This document shows positions 50,516 through 59,985 of a stretch of 64,000 bases of DNA, piece by piece. Below the pieces are notes generated by a model. It had not been told where the DNA came from and did not search any database. It worked only from the letters and a program-made list of their open reading frames with translations. The translations under genes and the position numbers were made by a program. The DNA is from UBA4416 sp964541155 (GTDB taxonomy: Bacteria > Bacteroidota > Bacteroidia > B-17B0 > Aurantibacillaceae): positions 186,001 to 250,000 of the forward strand of contig CAZIPC010000005.1 in the NCBI GenBank assembly GCA_964541155.1, given 5' to 3'. Within the stretch, counting starts at the first letter, position 1. Every line of letters starts with the position of its first letter.

Positions 50516-51688
50516 TTATGGATTGACAATAGTGATTTGTTTTGATAAATCAATTGCTTTTTGTTTTACTATGTTTATATCAGATTTTAATTCATCATTA
50601 GTAAGCACTACTCCCATTCTTCTATAAGGTCGAGTAGTAGGTTTCCCAAACAAACGAACATCGGTATTTACATGGCTCAAAACATTTTTTACTCCCGTAA
50701 AATGATAAGAAGTACCATCTGCGTTAGCTAATATAACAGCAGAAGCTCCATGTTGTTGTAATTGAATTTGAGGGATTGGAAATCCTAAAATAGCACGAGC
50801 ATGTAATTCAAATTGATTTAAATTTTGAGTGTTAGCAAGTGTTACCATGCCAGTATCATGTGGACGTGGGGATAATTCAGAGAAATAAATTCCTTTATCT
50901 GTTAAGAAAAATTCCACTCCCCAAATGCCAAATCCACTTAATTCTTTAGTTACTTTAGCGGCCATATCTTGAGCCTCTTTTAAGTCATTTTCTTTAATTG
51001 CGCATGGTTGCCAGCTTTCTTGATAATCTCCACGCTCTTGTCTGTGACCAATAGGAGGGCAAAATAAAGTATTACCATTTTTTTGAGTAACTGTTAATAA
51101 TGTAATTTCAGAATGGAATTTAATAAATTCTTCTACAATCACTTCTTTGTAATCACCACGAGAGCCTTCCATTGCGTAGTTCCATGATTTTTCAATATCT
51201 TGTTCTGTTTTTACAACGCTTTGTCCTTTTCCGCTGCTACTCATCAAAGGTTTTACCACGCATGGAATACCTATTACACTGATAGCATTTTTGAACTCTT
51301 CTAAGGTAGTTGCGTATAAATAATTTGCAGTTCTTAATCCTAACGTTTTACTTGCTAAATCTCTAATTGCTTTTCGATTCATAGTAAAGTTTGCGGCTTT
51401 AGCGCTTGGTACTACTGTTATACCTTGTTTTTCGTAATCATAAAAACGCTCTGTTCTAATGGCTTCAATTTCTGGAACTATTAAATCTGGCTTATGTTTA
51501 GCAACAATATTATCCAGGGCATGTCCATCTAACATGTTTATTACTTCATATTCATGCGCTACTTGCATTGCTGGTGCGTCTTTATAAGAGTCAACAGCAA
51601 TTACGTATTGTCCTAAGCGTTGTAAAGCAATTGTAACTTCTTTTCCTAATTCTCCTGAGCCTAATAGTAAAATTTTTTGACGATTCAT
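50516..51688 (-). CDS. purT: formate-dependent phosphoribosylglycinamide formyltransferase
   Basis: The 390-residue ATP-grasp enzyme makes formyl-GAR in purine synthesis using formate. It shows the PurT N-terminal motif LLLGSGELGKEVTIALQRLG, the IVPEIEAIRTE segment near residue 73, SSSGKGQSVVKTEQD near 150, and FFLTDKGIYFSELSPRPHDTGMVTL near 263, with PYRRMGV near the C terminus. It is co-directional with the gene at 51692, 3 bp away. Confidence 0.95.
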   Translation of the reverse strand: MNRQKILLLGSGELGKEVTIALQRLGQYVIAVDSYKDAPAMQVAHEYEVINMLDGHALDNIVAKHKPDLIVPEIEAIRTERFYDYEKQGITVVPSAKAANFTMNRKAIRDLASKTLGLRTANYLYATTLEEFKNAISVIGIPCVVKPLMSSSGKGQSVVKTEQDIEKSWNYAMEGSRGDYKEVIVEEFIKFHSEITLLTVTQKNGNTLFCPPIGHRQERGDYQESWQPCAIKENDLKEAQDMAAKVTKELSGFGIWGVEFFLTDKGIYFSELSPRPHDTGMVTLANTQNLNQFELHARAILGFPIPQIQLQQHGASAVILANADGTSYHFTGVKNVLSHVNTDVRLFGKPTTRPYRRMGVVLTNDELKSDINIVKQKAIDLSKQITIVNP

Positions 51689-51691
51689 GTT

Positions 51692-52333
51692 TTAAAATCT
51701 AAATGTTAATGTGCTTGGCAGTTTATCTTTTAATAATCCAAAATATAGTCCATAACCGGCCGCAAGGCCAATTGTTCCACCAATTAATGCTTTTATTTTT
51801 CTTTTACTTCGCGAAACTCTTTCATAACCTAATATATAGGCATCATAATCTATGTAGTTAGGATTACTAATGGTATTGTGTTTGATTCGAACTTTTGGAA
51901 TGCCAGTTAATGCCATATAGCTGTAAGGGAAAATTGGCGCAAAAAATAAACCTGTTCCACCACTTAATAATCCAATTAATCCTGCTCCAACAAATGAACC
52001 ATTTGCTTTAAATCCTTTTCTCGCATCTCGTTCACCGTATATATAATATAACATCTCATCCCTTGTGAAATAGTTTCCTCTTAAGGTATCTTGTTGGTAG
52101 TAATAATAAGTACTACCTGAGGAGTATTTTACACAATAAATTTGATCGTACTCAAAATGTACTTTTTTGTTTGTGTTTTCAGGATCAATAACTGTAACGG
52201 CTCCTATAACAGTATCAATCACTTTTTCAATCACATAATTACCATTCATTAATAGAATTGTATCTTTTTTTTGTGATTTTGCAGATATAATAAATGAAAA
52301 AATAAAGAGTATAGTGAATGCTAATTTATTCAT
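51692..52333 (-). CDS. hypothetical exported/membrane protein
   Basis: The 213-residue protein has a signal peptide (AFTILFIFSFIISAKSQ) and two hydrophobic segments (GSFVGAGLIGLLSGGTGLFF near residue 112 and GGTIGLAAGYGLYFGLL near 185) that may cross the membrane. The front half (about 20-95) looks like a beta domain with DTILLMNGNYVIEKVIDTV, a pattern seen in several Bacteroidota proteins of unknown function. It precedes purT by 3 bp; a functional connection is not obvious. Confidence 0.65.
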   Translation of the reverse strand: MNKLAFTILFIFSFIISAKSQKKDTILLMNGNYVIEKVIDTVIGAVTVIDPENTNKKVHFEYDQIYCVKYSSGSTYYYYQQDTLRGNYFTRDEMLYYIYGERDARKGFKANGSFVGAGLIGLLSGGTGLFFAPIFPYSYMALTGIPKVRIKHNTISNPNYIDYDAYILGYERVSRSKRKIKALIGGTIGLAAGYGLYFGLLKDKLPSTLTFRF

Positions 52334-52395
52334 GATATTTACGATAGAGCAAGTTTACAAATAATACTCAATATTTACATGATATAATTTGCATA

Positions 52396-53466
52396 TTATG
52401 ACAGAAAATTAAATGCAATAGATTTAACAGTGTTAAGGTTATTGTTTTTATAATTAATTTTTTGAATCATTTGTTGTGCCTCAGGTAATTCAAATACTTC
52501 TTTTAAGTCTCTAATTTTGCCAATTGGAATATCATGTTTTATACATTCTTTAAAAATACTTATGAAATCAATACTTTGTATAATATTTTTAAATATATAA
52601 AATAATTTATCTCGGTTAATAACACGTTGTTGATTATTGCAAAATTCATTTTCTATAAATAATTGTGTTTTTAAAATTTCGCATAATTTTTTAAACTGTT
52701 TGTCATTACCAATAGCAAAAGTTATTTGATGGTTATCGCTTGTTGTGAAAATTTCTCCATAAGGAGCAATATTAGGATGTAACGAACCTTGCGCCGATGG
52801 AAGATGATGAGCAATTAACCAATTTGTAGCTTGATTGGCTAAAGATGCTATAGCAGTGTCAAATAATGAAACACTTATGTGCGAACCTTGCTTTGTTTTA
52901 TATTTATTTAAAAGTGCAATAAGTATAGCTTCTTTTAATTGATGTCCGGCTAAGACATCAATTAATGCTACAGGCATTTTAAGTGGTGGTGCATTTTTTT
53001 CGCCGTTTATACGCATAAATCCACTTTCTGCTTGTAAAATTAAATCATAGGCAGTTCTTGAACTGTTATTTCCAAAACCATTTATGGAGGCGTATATTAA
53101 TTGATTATTTATTTTTTTTAAATTTCCATAATCTACATGTAATTTAATATCATCACCAAGTTTGTAATTTGTAATTAATACATCTGTGTTTTTAATCAGG
53201 TTGTAAAATGTATTTAAATCTGTGGTGTTTGATAAATCTAAAAATAAAACTTCTTTACCAGCATTAACACTCCAATAATAAGCGCTTGTTTCTTCAGTTA
53301 TGTTTTCGGTTTTTAATTTCCAACTCCTTGTAACATCGCCTTTTGTTTTAGGATTTTCTATTTTTATGACTTTAGCACCTAATTCAGAAAAAAATAATCC
53401 AGCTGAAGGACCAGCTAAAACCCCTGCTAATTCAACAACTTTTAAATCTGAAAATGTATTATTCAT
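52396..53466 (-). CDS. class III CoA transferase (CaiB/BaiF family)
   Basis: The 356-residue protein begins with the typical VVELAGVLAGPSAGLFFSELGAKVIKIE. It contains YDLILQAESGFM near residue 140, where family members carry the active-site aspartate, and GHQLKEAI with the helical middle region. It moves CoA between carboxylic acids; the pair of acids is unknown. It is somewhat shorter than the 400 residues usual for the family. It shares one base with the end of the aldo/keto reductase gene, so translation is coupled. Confidence 0.9.
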   Translation of the reverse strand: MNNTFSDLKVVELAGVLAGPSAGLFFSELGAKVIKIENPKTKGDVTRSWKLKTENITEETSAYYWSVNAGKEVLFLDLSNTTDLNTFYNLIKNTDVLITNYKLGDDIKLHVDYGNLKKINNQLIYASINGFGNNSSRTAYDLILQAESGFMRINGEKNAPPLKMPVALIDVLAGHQLKEAILIALLNKYKTKQGSHISVSLFDTAIASLANQATNWLIAHHLPSAQGSLHPNIAPYGEIFTTSDNHQITFAIGNDKQFKKLCEILKTQLFIENEFCNNQQRVINRDKLFYIFKNIIQSIDFISIFKECIKHDIPIGKIRDLKEVFELPEAQQMIQKINYKNNNLNTVKSIAFNFLS

Positions 53467-54452
53467 TAAAATTGAGATTGAACTGGTTTATTATTTAAAA
53501 TCACTTCTATCTTTTCCATTATTTCAGATGTTAGTAATGGTAAAACATCCAATGCTTTTATATTTTCAAGTAATTGTTCTTTTTTTGAAGCACCTAAAAT
53601 AGCTGTGCTTACATGAGGGTTTTTAACTACCCATGCAATAGATAATTTTGCTACGGTTGTTCCAATTTCATTAGCGAGTAAAGATATTTTTTTTGTTTTT
53701 TCAATTTTAGATTCTTCTCCTAAAGTTCGTTCTTTTAGCCAGTCCATGCCTTTAATATGTAAACGATTATCTTCAGGGATTCCGTTATTATATTTTCCAG
53801 ATAATAATCCAGAAGCTAGAGGGCTCCAAATGGTTGTTCCCATTCCAAAATCTCTAAATAACAACAAATAATCTTTTTCTAATTTAGTTCTTTCAAACAT
53901 GTTATACTGAGGTTGTTCCATGGTGGGCCCAATTAATCTATTTCTTTCAGCAAATACATGAGCTGCCATAATTTCATCATTTGCCCATTCGCTTGTTCCC
54001 CAATATAAAATTTTACCTTGATTAATTAATGTATTCATTGCCCAAACGGTTTCTTCAATAGGTGTATTTTTATCAGGACGATGACAAAAAAATAAATCAA
54101 TGTAATCTACTTGTAATCTTTTTAAGGCAGCATGACAGCCTTCAATAATATGTTTACGAGATAAACCTGTTTGATTTGGTTTATCTTCTTCGTATCCAAA
54201 ATAAACTTTACTACTTACACAATATGAACTACGAGACCAGTTCTTTTTTTTAAGTATAGCACCCATTACTTCTTCAGATTTTCCACGGGCGTATATTTCT
54301 GCGTTATCAAAAAAATTAATTCCATGTTCGTAAGCAATACTTAATAATTCATCAGCTGTATTGTTTTCTATTTGTTTACCAAATGTAATCCAAGATCCAA
54401 ATGATAATGTACTTACTTGAAGCCCTGATTTTCCTAATCTTCTGTATTCCAT
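53466..54452 (-). CDS. aldo/keto reductase
   Basis: The 328-residue NADPH-dependent oxidoreductase is closest to the Kv-beta/YghZ-like group. The catalytic tetrad can be read as Asp in NFFDNAEIYA (near residue 50), Tyr in the same segment, Lys in VSSKVYF (near 81), and His in FFCHRPDKN (near 122). The cofactor region contains ILGASKKEQL near 285. Substrates of this group are broad and include aldehydes. It lies between the aldehyde dehydrogenase and CoA transferase genes. Confidence 0.93.
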   Translation of the reverse strand: MEYRRLGKSGLQVSTLSFGSWITFGKQIENNTADELLSIAYEHGINFFDNAEIYARGKSEEVMGAILKKKNWSRSSYCVSSKVYFGYEEDKPNQTGLSRKHIIEGCHAALKRLQVDYIDLFFCHRPDKNTPIEETVWAMNTLINQGKILYWGTSEWANDEIMAAHVFAERNRLIGPTMEQPQYNMFERTKLEKDYLLLFRDFGMGTTIWSPLASGLLSGKYNNGIPEDNRLHIKGMDWLKERTLGEESKIEKTKKISLLANEIGTTVAKLSIAWVVKNPHVSTAILGASKKEQLLENIKALDVLPLLTSEIMEKIEVILNNKPVQSQF

Positions 54453-54466
54453 ATTTATTTATAAAA

Positions 54467-55885
54467 TTATTTAACTAATATTTTTGGTTCTAACATATCA
54501 TGCATCGCATATTTCACGCCCTCTCGCCCAATACCGCTATCTTTTATTCCGCCATAAGGCATTTGGTCATACCTTAGTGTTGGCACATGATTATGAATAA
54601 CACCACCCACATCAATTTGTTTAAAGCATTTATTTAATTCAACGTCGTTGCTTGTAAATATTCCGCACTGTAGACCAAATTTTGTATTATTAGCCTCGGT
54701 TATAGCATCGTTTATATTTACGTATGAACTAATACAAATTACAGGACCAAAAACTTCTTCACTATAAAGTTTCATGTTAGGAGTACAATGGGTTAAAATC
54801 GTTGGTTCTACATAGCTTCCATTTCGTTTGCCACCACAAATTAATTGAGCGCCTTGTTTAATCGCTTCATTTATCCAAAGTTCAACTCTTTTAGCGTTGT
54901 GTTCATCAATCATATTTGAAATATCAGTTGATTCATCTAAAGGATTTCCATACTTTAAGTTAAGAGTAGCATTTTTAATTTGAGTAATAAATGTGTCAAT
55001 TAAAGATTCATGTATTATAAAACGTTGTGCGTGAATACATATTTGACCGCTATATGAAAAGGCTCCTATTAGTGCTTTTGGAACAACGTCATCTAAATTT
55101 GCAGATGGAGCTACAATGGTTGCTGCGTTACCTCCTAATTCTAAAACTATTTTCTTTTTGCCACAATTTTTTTTCATTTCCCATCCAATTTCTGGAGAGC
55201 CTGTAAAGCTTAATAATTTAAAGCGATTATCTGTTACTAAATAATTACCAACTTCTCTATTCATTGGTAAAATAGAAATAGCTCCTTTTGGAAGATTTGT
55301 TTTATGTATAATTTTTGCCAGTTCTAAGCAAGATAATGGAGTGCTGCTGGCTGGTTTTAAAATGATAGGACATCCACAGGCAATTGCTGGCGCTATTTTA
55401 TGAGCCGCTAAATTTAGAGGAAAATTAAAGGGAGAAATTCCAGCTATTAATCCTACAGGAAAATAATTTATTATGCCTTGTCGTTTATCTGTATTTCCAA
55501 TTCTATCTAATTCAATATTTTCTTGTAAAATAAGTAAAGATTCTTTTGCGGCTAATAAAAATGTATAGGCAGTTCGTTCTATTTCTGATAAAGCATATTT
55601 AATGGGCTTTCCACTCTCTAAACTTAAAATTTTTGCTAAGTATACTTTATTTAAAATAATATCTTCTGAAATTTGTTTTAAAATATCATGTTTTTGTTGA
55701 GCGTGTAAATCTTGTAATTCTGTTTTTACGCTTTCTGCTTTACTGATGCATGATTCAAGAATGGCTTTGTCTGCTAAATATGTTTTAGCAATTAATGATT
55801 GGTCGAATGGGTTTTTAACTTCAAGTATATTTGTAGAAGTTATAAAATGACCTGCTGCATATATACTATAATGTTGAGGTTGCAT
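54467..55885 (-). CDS. aldehyde dehydrogenase family protein
   Basis: The 472-residue enzyme oxidises aldehydes to acids with NAD(P). The catalytic glutamate is in LELGGNAATIV near residue 248 and the nucleophilic cysteine in SGQICIHAQR near 282. FNFPLNLAAHKIAPAIACG near 153 and EEVFGPVICI near 371 are also typical. The substrate is not clear; it resembles the lactaldehyde/glyceraldehyde-phosphate-type branch. It abuts gldA upstream (no spacer), so the two are in one operon. Confidence 0.93.
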   Translation of the reverse strand: MQPQHYSIYAAGHFITSTNILEVKNPFDQSLIAKTYLADKAILESCISKAESVKTELQDLHAQQKHDILKQISEDIILNKVYLAKILSLESGKPIKYALSEIERTAYTFLLAAKESLLILQENIELDRIGNTDKRQGIINYFPVGLIAGISPFNFPLNLAAHKIAPAIACGCPIILKPASSTPLSCLELAKIIHKTNLPKGAISILPMNREVGNYLVTDNRFKLLSFTGSPEIGWEMKKNCGKKKIVLELGGNAATIVAPSANLDDVVPKALIGAFSYSGQICIHAQRFIIHESLIDTFITQIKNATLNLKYGNPLDESTDISNMIDEHNAKRVELWINEAIKQGAQLICGGKRNGSYVEPTILTHCTPNMKLYSEEVFGPVICISSYVNINDAITEANNTKFGLQCGIFTSNDVELNKCFKQIDVGGVIHNHVPTLRYDQMPYGGIKDSGIGREGVKYAMHDMLEPKILVK

Positions 55886-56791
55886 TTATTTTTTTGTTAG
55901 AGCTTTAAAAACATCTTCTAGTTTTTGTTCTTCTTTATTAAGAGTTAATACTCCAATGTTATGTTTAACAGCATAGTTAAATAATTCTTTTCTAACATCG
56001 TGTTTTGTATCCGAAATAATTTTCCATGTATTACCATCGATTGATAAAACGTCTTCAACACCATCGATAGATTGAAGTGATTTCTTTGAAACCTCTTTGT
56101 CAAATTCAACTGTAATTACTTGTTTTGTGGTATTTTTTTGTAAGGTTTGTGTAGTATCATTTGCAACAATTTCTCCTTTGTTAATGATAATAACTCTGTC
56201 GCATACTGCTTCAACTTCTTGCATAATATGAGTACTAAGCATTACAGTTTTTTGTTTTCCTAATTTTTTAATAAGGGTTCTGATTTCTTCTAGTTGATTA
56301 GGATCCAGTCCGGTTGTAGGCTCGTCCATGATTAAAACTTTTGGGTCATGAATCATGGCTTGAGCTAATCCAACTCTTTGACGATAACCTTTAGATAAAG
56401 CGCCAATTTTTTTATTTTGTTCTAGTTCCAGTCCTGTAGCATCAATCATTTCTTTAACGCGCTCTTTGGCATTTTTAATATGATATAATCCTCCAATAAA
56501 TTGTAAAAATTCTTTTACATACATATCTAAATACAGAGGATTGTGTTCAGGTAAATAGCCAATTTGTTGTCTAACATCAATGCTTTGGTTATTTGTATCA
56601 AAGCCACAAACAGTTGCTGTTCCTTCAGAAGGAGGAATATAGCATGTTAAGATTTTCATCATGGTACTTTTTCCGGCACCATTAGGACCTAAAAATCCCA
56701 CAATCTCATTATTCCCTATTTCAAAGGAGATATTGTTTAATGCTTTTTGGGTTCCATATAATTTGGTAATATTATTTACTTTAATTGACAT
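55886..56791 (-). CDS. gldA: gliding-motility ABC transporter ATPase GldA
   Basis: The 301-residue protein is an ABC ATPase with Walker A GPNGAGKST (residues about 35-43), Q-loop region, signature LSKGYRQRVGLAQ, Walker B VLIMDEPTTGLD, and H-loop STHIMQE. The long C-terminal part (about 215-301) with KDVFKALTKK at the end matches GldA, which partners with GldF and GldG in gliding motility; those are not in this window. It heads an operon that continues with ALDH, AKR and CoA transferase. A TATTTTTG (-7) element lies upstream at 56808-56815. Confidence 0.88.
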   Translation of the reverse strand: MSIKVNNITKLYGTQKALNNISFEIGNNEIVGFLGPNGAGKSTMMKILTCYIPPSEGTATVCGFDTNNQSIDVRQQIGYLPEHNPLYLDMYVKEFLQFIGGLYHIKNAKERVKEMIDATGLELEQNKKIGALSKGYRQRVGLAQAMIHDPKVLIMDEPTTGLDPNQLEEIRTLIKKLGKQKTVMLSTHIMQEVEAVCDRVIIINKGEIVANDTTQTLQKNTTKQVITVEFDKEVSKKSLQSIDGVEDVLSIDGNTWKIISDTKHDVRKELFNYAVKHNIGVLTLNKEEQKLEDVFKALTKK

Positions 56792-56807
56792 AGTATATAT
56801 TCTTATT

Positions 56808-56815
56808 CAAAAATA
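56808..56815 (-). promoter_or_regulatory. -7 element (TATTTTTG) of the gldA operon
   Basis: TATTTTTG on the minus strand fits TAnnTTTG; the predicted start is about 12 nt before the gldA ATG at 56791. I do not see a TTTG 19 bp upstream. Confidence 0.45.
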
Positions 56816-56972
56816 CTGTTTTTTTATTATTACAGATATGATGAATGGCTATATAACATTGTTAGTTATTAAAATAAGTTAAATAGTCTTTAAAGTAATA
56901 AATGTGATTTAAAATTAAGTATTTGAAATTATCTAGGGTATATTATATATATAATTTAGTAATTTAGCGGCA

Positions 56973-57908
56973 ATGAGAGGATTAGTTGTGAAATCTACAG
57001 GAAGTTGGTATTCTGTTCGTATTGATAACGGAGAGGTTGTTGATTGTCGTTTAAAAGGTAAAATTAGATTAGATGACCGAAAAACAACAAATCCAGTTGC
57101 TGTTGGAGACATTGTAGATATTGACAGGGATAAAGATGGAAGTAATCAAATTACGAATATTCATCAACGTAAAAATTATATTATTCGCAAGTCTATTAAT
57201 TTATCAAAACAAGCCCATATCATTGCTAGTAATTTAGATCAGGCTATATTAGTAGCTACTTTAGTTGCGCCTCGAACATCTTTAGGTTTTATAGATAGAT
57301 TTTTGGTGACTGCAGAAGCCTATGGAATTCCTGCTAAAATTATTTTCAATAAAAAAGACGTATTAGATGATGAGATGTTGGATTTACAAAATGAAATTAT
57401 AAAATTATACTCGGATATAGGTTATGAATGTTATGTAATAAGTTCTTTTGATAAAAGTGATATAGAAATTATAAAAGCGTTATTAAAAGATAAAACCACA
57501 CTAATATCTGGCCATAGTGGTGTTGGTAAAAGTACTTTAGTAAATGCAATTGATACAGATTTAAATTTAAAAATTGGAGATATATCATCTACCCATTTAA
57601 AAGGAATGCATACAACTACTTTTGCTGAATTATTTCCACTTTCTTTTGGTGGAAATATAATTGATTCTCCAGGAATTAAAGAGTTAGGATTAGTAGAAAT
57701 GAAGAAAGAAGAAGTCGCGCATTATTTTCCTGAAATGATGGCAAGAATGAATGATTGTAAGTTTAATAATTGTTTGCATGTAAATGAGCCAGGATGCTCA
57801 ATTTTAAAAGCAGTTCAATCTAAAGAAATTTCAAGTGAACGTTATCAAAGTTATTTAGGCATTCTAAATGGTGAAGAAATGGATTGGAAAGCATGGGAGA
57901 TAAAATAA
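56973..57908 (+). CDS. rsgA: ribosome small-subunit-dependent GTPase A
   Basis: The 311-residue circularly permuted GTPase acts in late 30S maturation. The N-terminal OB fold covers about residues 1-75. The permuted G motifs are visible: G4 NKKD near 125, G1 GHSGVGKST near 182, G2 around TTTFAE, and G3 DSPGIKELG near 231. The C-terminal zinc knuckle has CKFNNCLHVNEPGC near 265. It is a single gene in its orientation and converges with the T9SS module 8 bp later. Confidence 0.95.
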   Translation: MRGLVVKSTGSWYSVRIDNGEVVDCRLKGKIRLDDRKTTNPVAVGDIVDIDRDKDGSNQITNIHQRKNYIIRKSINLSKQAHIIASNLDQAILVATLVAPRTSLGFIDRFLVTAEAYGIPAKIIFNKKDVLDDEMLDLQNEIIKLYSDIGYECYVISSFDKSDIEIIKALLKDKTTLISGHSGVGKSTLVNAIDTDLNLKIGDISSTHLKGMHTTTFAELFPLSFGGNIIDSPGIKELGLVEMKKEEVAHYFPEMMARMNDCKFNNCLHVNEPGCSILKAVQSKEISSERYQSYLGILNGEEMDWKAWEIK

Positions 57909-57916
57909 TAGATTGA

Positions 57917-59980
57917 TTACTTACTTTCAGTTATTAAAACGCCTTCTTTAATTACCCTAAAAGCTGTTCTTCTATTTTTTTGATGTGCCATTTCAAATTC
58001 TTCACTTTTTGGTATCATTTTAGAAATTTCTTCGTCACTTATTAAAGGTTTGGTTTCTCCGTAGCCTGTAGGTAAAATTCTATCTTTATTAATTCCTTTT
58101 TTCATTAAATAGTTAACACATGATTGCGCTCGAGCTTTAGACAGTTTTAAATTAAATTTTGCGCCACCTCTTGTATCTGTGTGAGAATTAATTTCTACAT
58201 AAAAATTATCGTTTAGTACTAAATAATCATATATCTTATCAAGAACCTCTAATGATTTTGGCCTAAGTGTTGCTTTATTTAAGTCGTATTCTATACCTTC
58301 TATAACCACGTCTTCTGGAGGAATGGTTGTAAGCGTAAAGTCTTGAACAATTTTGGCACTTTCTGTTATGCCTTTAGTAGATACGCTAGCAGAGCTTGCT
58401 TGATATCCTTTTTTTTGCGCTTTAATAAAGTAATGTTTATTTCCATAGAGTGGGGTTGAATAAAATCCTTTTGAATTTGTAATTAAAAATATTGGTTCAT
58501 CTTCTTGTGCAACATCTTTAATTGTAACTAAAGCACTTTGTATAGGTTCATTTGTATCAAAGTCTCTAACATCTCCGCTTATATTAATATATATAGGTTC
58601 ATTATCAAATTCATAAATATCATAACAGTTACCACCTTCGCAATCTTCTCTATCACTAGAAAAATAACCTTTTGTTTGAATTTTATCTAAAATAAAATAA
58701 GCGTCATCTTTACTAGAGTTTATTGGACTGCCTAAATTTTTTGGGATACTGTACAGAGAATCATCAACATTAAGAGAGCTTTTAAAAATATCTAATCCTC
58801 CTAATCCAACATGGCCATTTGAACTAAAAAATAAGGTATTTGAAATAGAATGAAAAAACGGTGTGGATTCATCTCCACTTGTATTAATTGTTGGTCCTAA
58901 GTTTTTTGCTTCTCCAGTTAATCCATTTTCTAGAACATTACACATATATAAATCAAAACCACCATAACCTCCTGGTTTATTTGATGAAAAGAATAATGTA
59001 GTTCCATCTGATGAAATGAAAGGTTGAATAGATTTATAACCTTGTTTATTAACTGTTTCGGTTAGTTTATAGGCCTCAAAAAACAAACTATCTTTCATTC
59101 TAGCCATATAAACAAATGCCTCATTTTTATTAGCATCACTCCATCGTGTAAAAAACATAATTTCATTTGATGATATTACACTAGATCCTTCGTGTAAACC
59201 TGTATTAACAGGCCTTCCAAAGTTAATTGGTTTACTCCAAATACTATCATTAAATTCTGTGTAATATAAATCGCATAAATATCTGGAATCTTGTTTTTCA
59301 GGCTCCAGTAAAACTCCTCCTTTTCTGGCACTTGTAAATAACAATTTATTAGAGTTATTCCAATACATGGGAGCAAAATTAGATGTTCCTGCATTAAAAA
59401 TAAGTGTATCCATTTTTTGAACTCTTATTAATGCTTTTTTGCTACTTGTGTCTTTTGCAAAATAACATGAACTCAATTTTTTTTGAAAAATATTTTTTAT
59501 AGAATCATTATGTGATGTTTTTAATAATTTTTCTAGTATGTTAATAGAAGTATCATATTCTTTTATTTGCAAAAGAGCTACAGCATATTTATATGTATCT
59601 TCTGGATAAGATCTATTTTCAACTACTATTTGATAGTATTTAACTGCATTTTGATAATCATAATTTAATCTGTATGACTCTGCAAGTTGATGATGAATAT
59701 AATCTGACTTTGAAATTTCCTTTTTTTGAATATTTGTAGCGCTAACGTTTGTATCTACTTTAAATTCTTTTGTTTTTAGATTTATTATTTGTATTTCATA
59801 AGGTAAAATGAGTTCACTTAAAACACTGGTGTCATTTAAAACTTTGTGATAATAATTTACAGCAGAAAAATAATCTTTTCTTTTAAAAGCTTCATCTGCG
59901 TATTTTAACCAAAGTTTTTTTGATTGACAAAAAATAGTTGAAGTACTCAATAAAAAAAATAGAAATAATTTTTTTTTCAT
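57917..59980 (-). CDS. PorE-like TPR/WD40/OmpA-domain protein of the T9SS
   Basis: The 687-residue protein has a signal peptide, then TPR-like helices (about residues 20-180), PD40/WD40-like propeller blades (about 190-450; for example TLFFSSNKPGGYGGFDLY and NTLFFSSNGHVGLGGLDIF), a carboxypeptidase-regulatory-like domain (about 455-540), and a C-terminal OmpA peptidoglycan-binding domain (about 565-680; NSHTDTRG and LSKARAQSCVNYL). This domain order is that of PorE, a T9SS component that anchors the machine to peptidoglycan, though several paralogues exist per genome. The ATG at 59980 avoids overlap with the PorP gene; a TTG at 60001 is in frame. It follows the PorP gene by 5 bp. Confidence 0.88.
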   Translation of the reverse strand: MKKKLFLFFLLSTSTIFCQSKKLWLKYADEAFKRKDYFSAVNYYHKVLNDTSVLSELILPYEIQIINLKTKEFKVDTNVSATNIQKKEISKSDYIHHQLAESYRLNYDYQNAVKYYQIVVENRSYPEDTYKYAVALLQIKEYDTSINILEKLLKTSHNDSIKNIFQKKLSSCYFAKDTSSKKALIRVQKMDTLIFNAGTSNFAPMYWNNSNKLLFTSARKGGVLLEPEKQDSRYLCDLYYTEFNDSIWSKPINFGRPVNTGLHEGSSVISSNEIMFFTRWSDANKNEAFVYMARMKDSLFFEAYKLTETVNKQGYKSIQPFISSDGTTLFFSSNKPGGYGGFDLYMCNVLENGLTGEAKNLGPTINTSGDESTPFFHSISNTLFFSSNGHVGLGGLDIFKSSLNVDDSLYSIPKNLGSPINSSKDDAYFILDKIQTKGYFSSDREDCEGGNCYDIYEFDNEPIYINISGDVRDFDTNEPIQSALVTIKDVAQEDEPIFLITNSKGFYSTPLYGNKHYFIKAQKKGYQASSASVSTKGITESAKIVQDFTLTTIPPEDVVIEGIEYDLNKATLRPKSLEVLDKIYDYLVLNDNFYVEINSHTDTRGGAKFNLKLSKARAQSCVNYLMKKGINKDRILPTGYGETKPLISDEEISKMIPKSEEFEMAHQKNRRTAFRVIKEGVLITESK

Positions 59981-59985
59981 AATAG

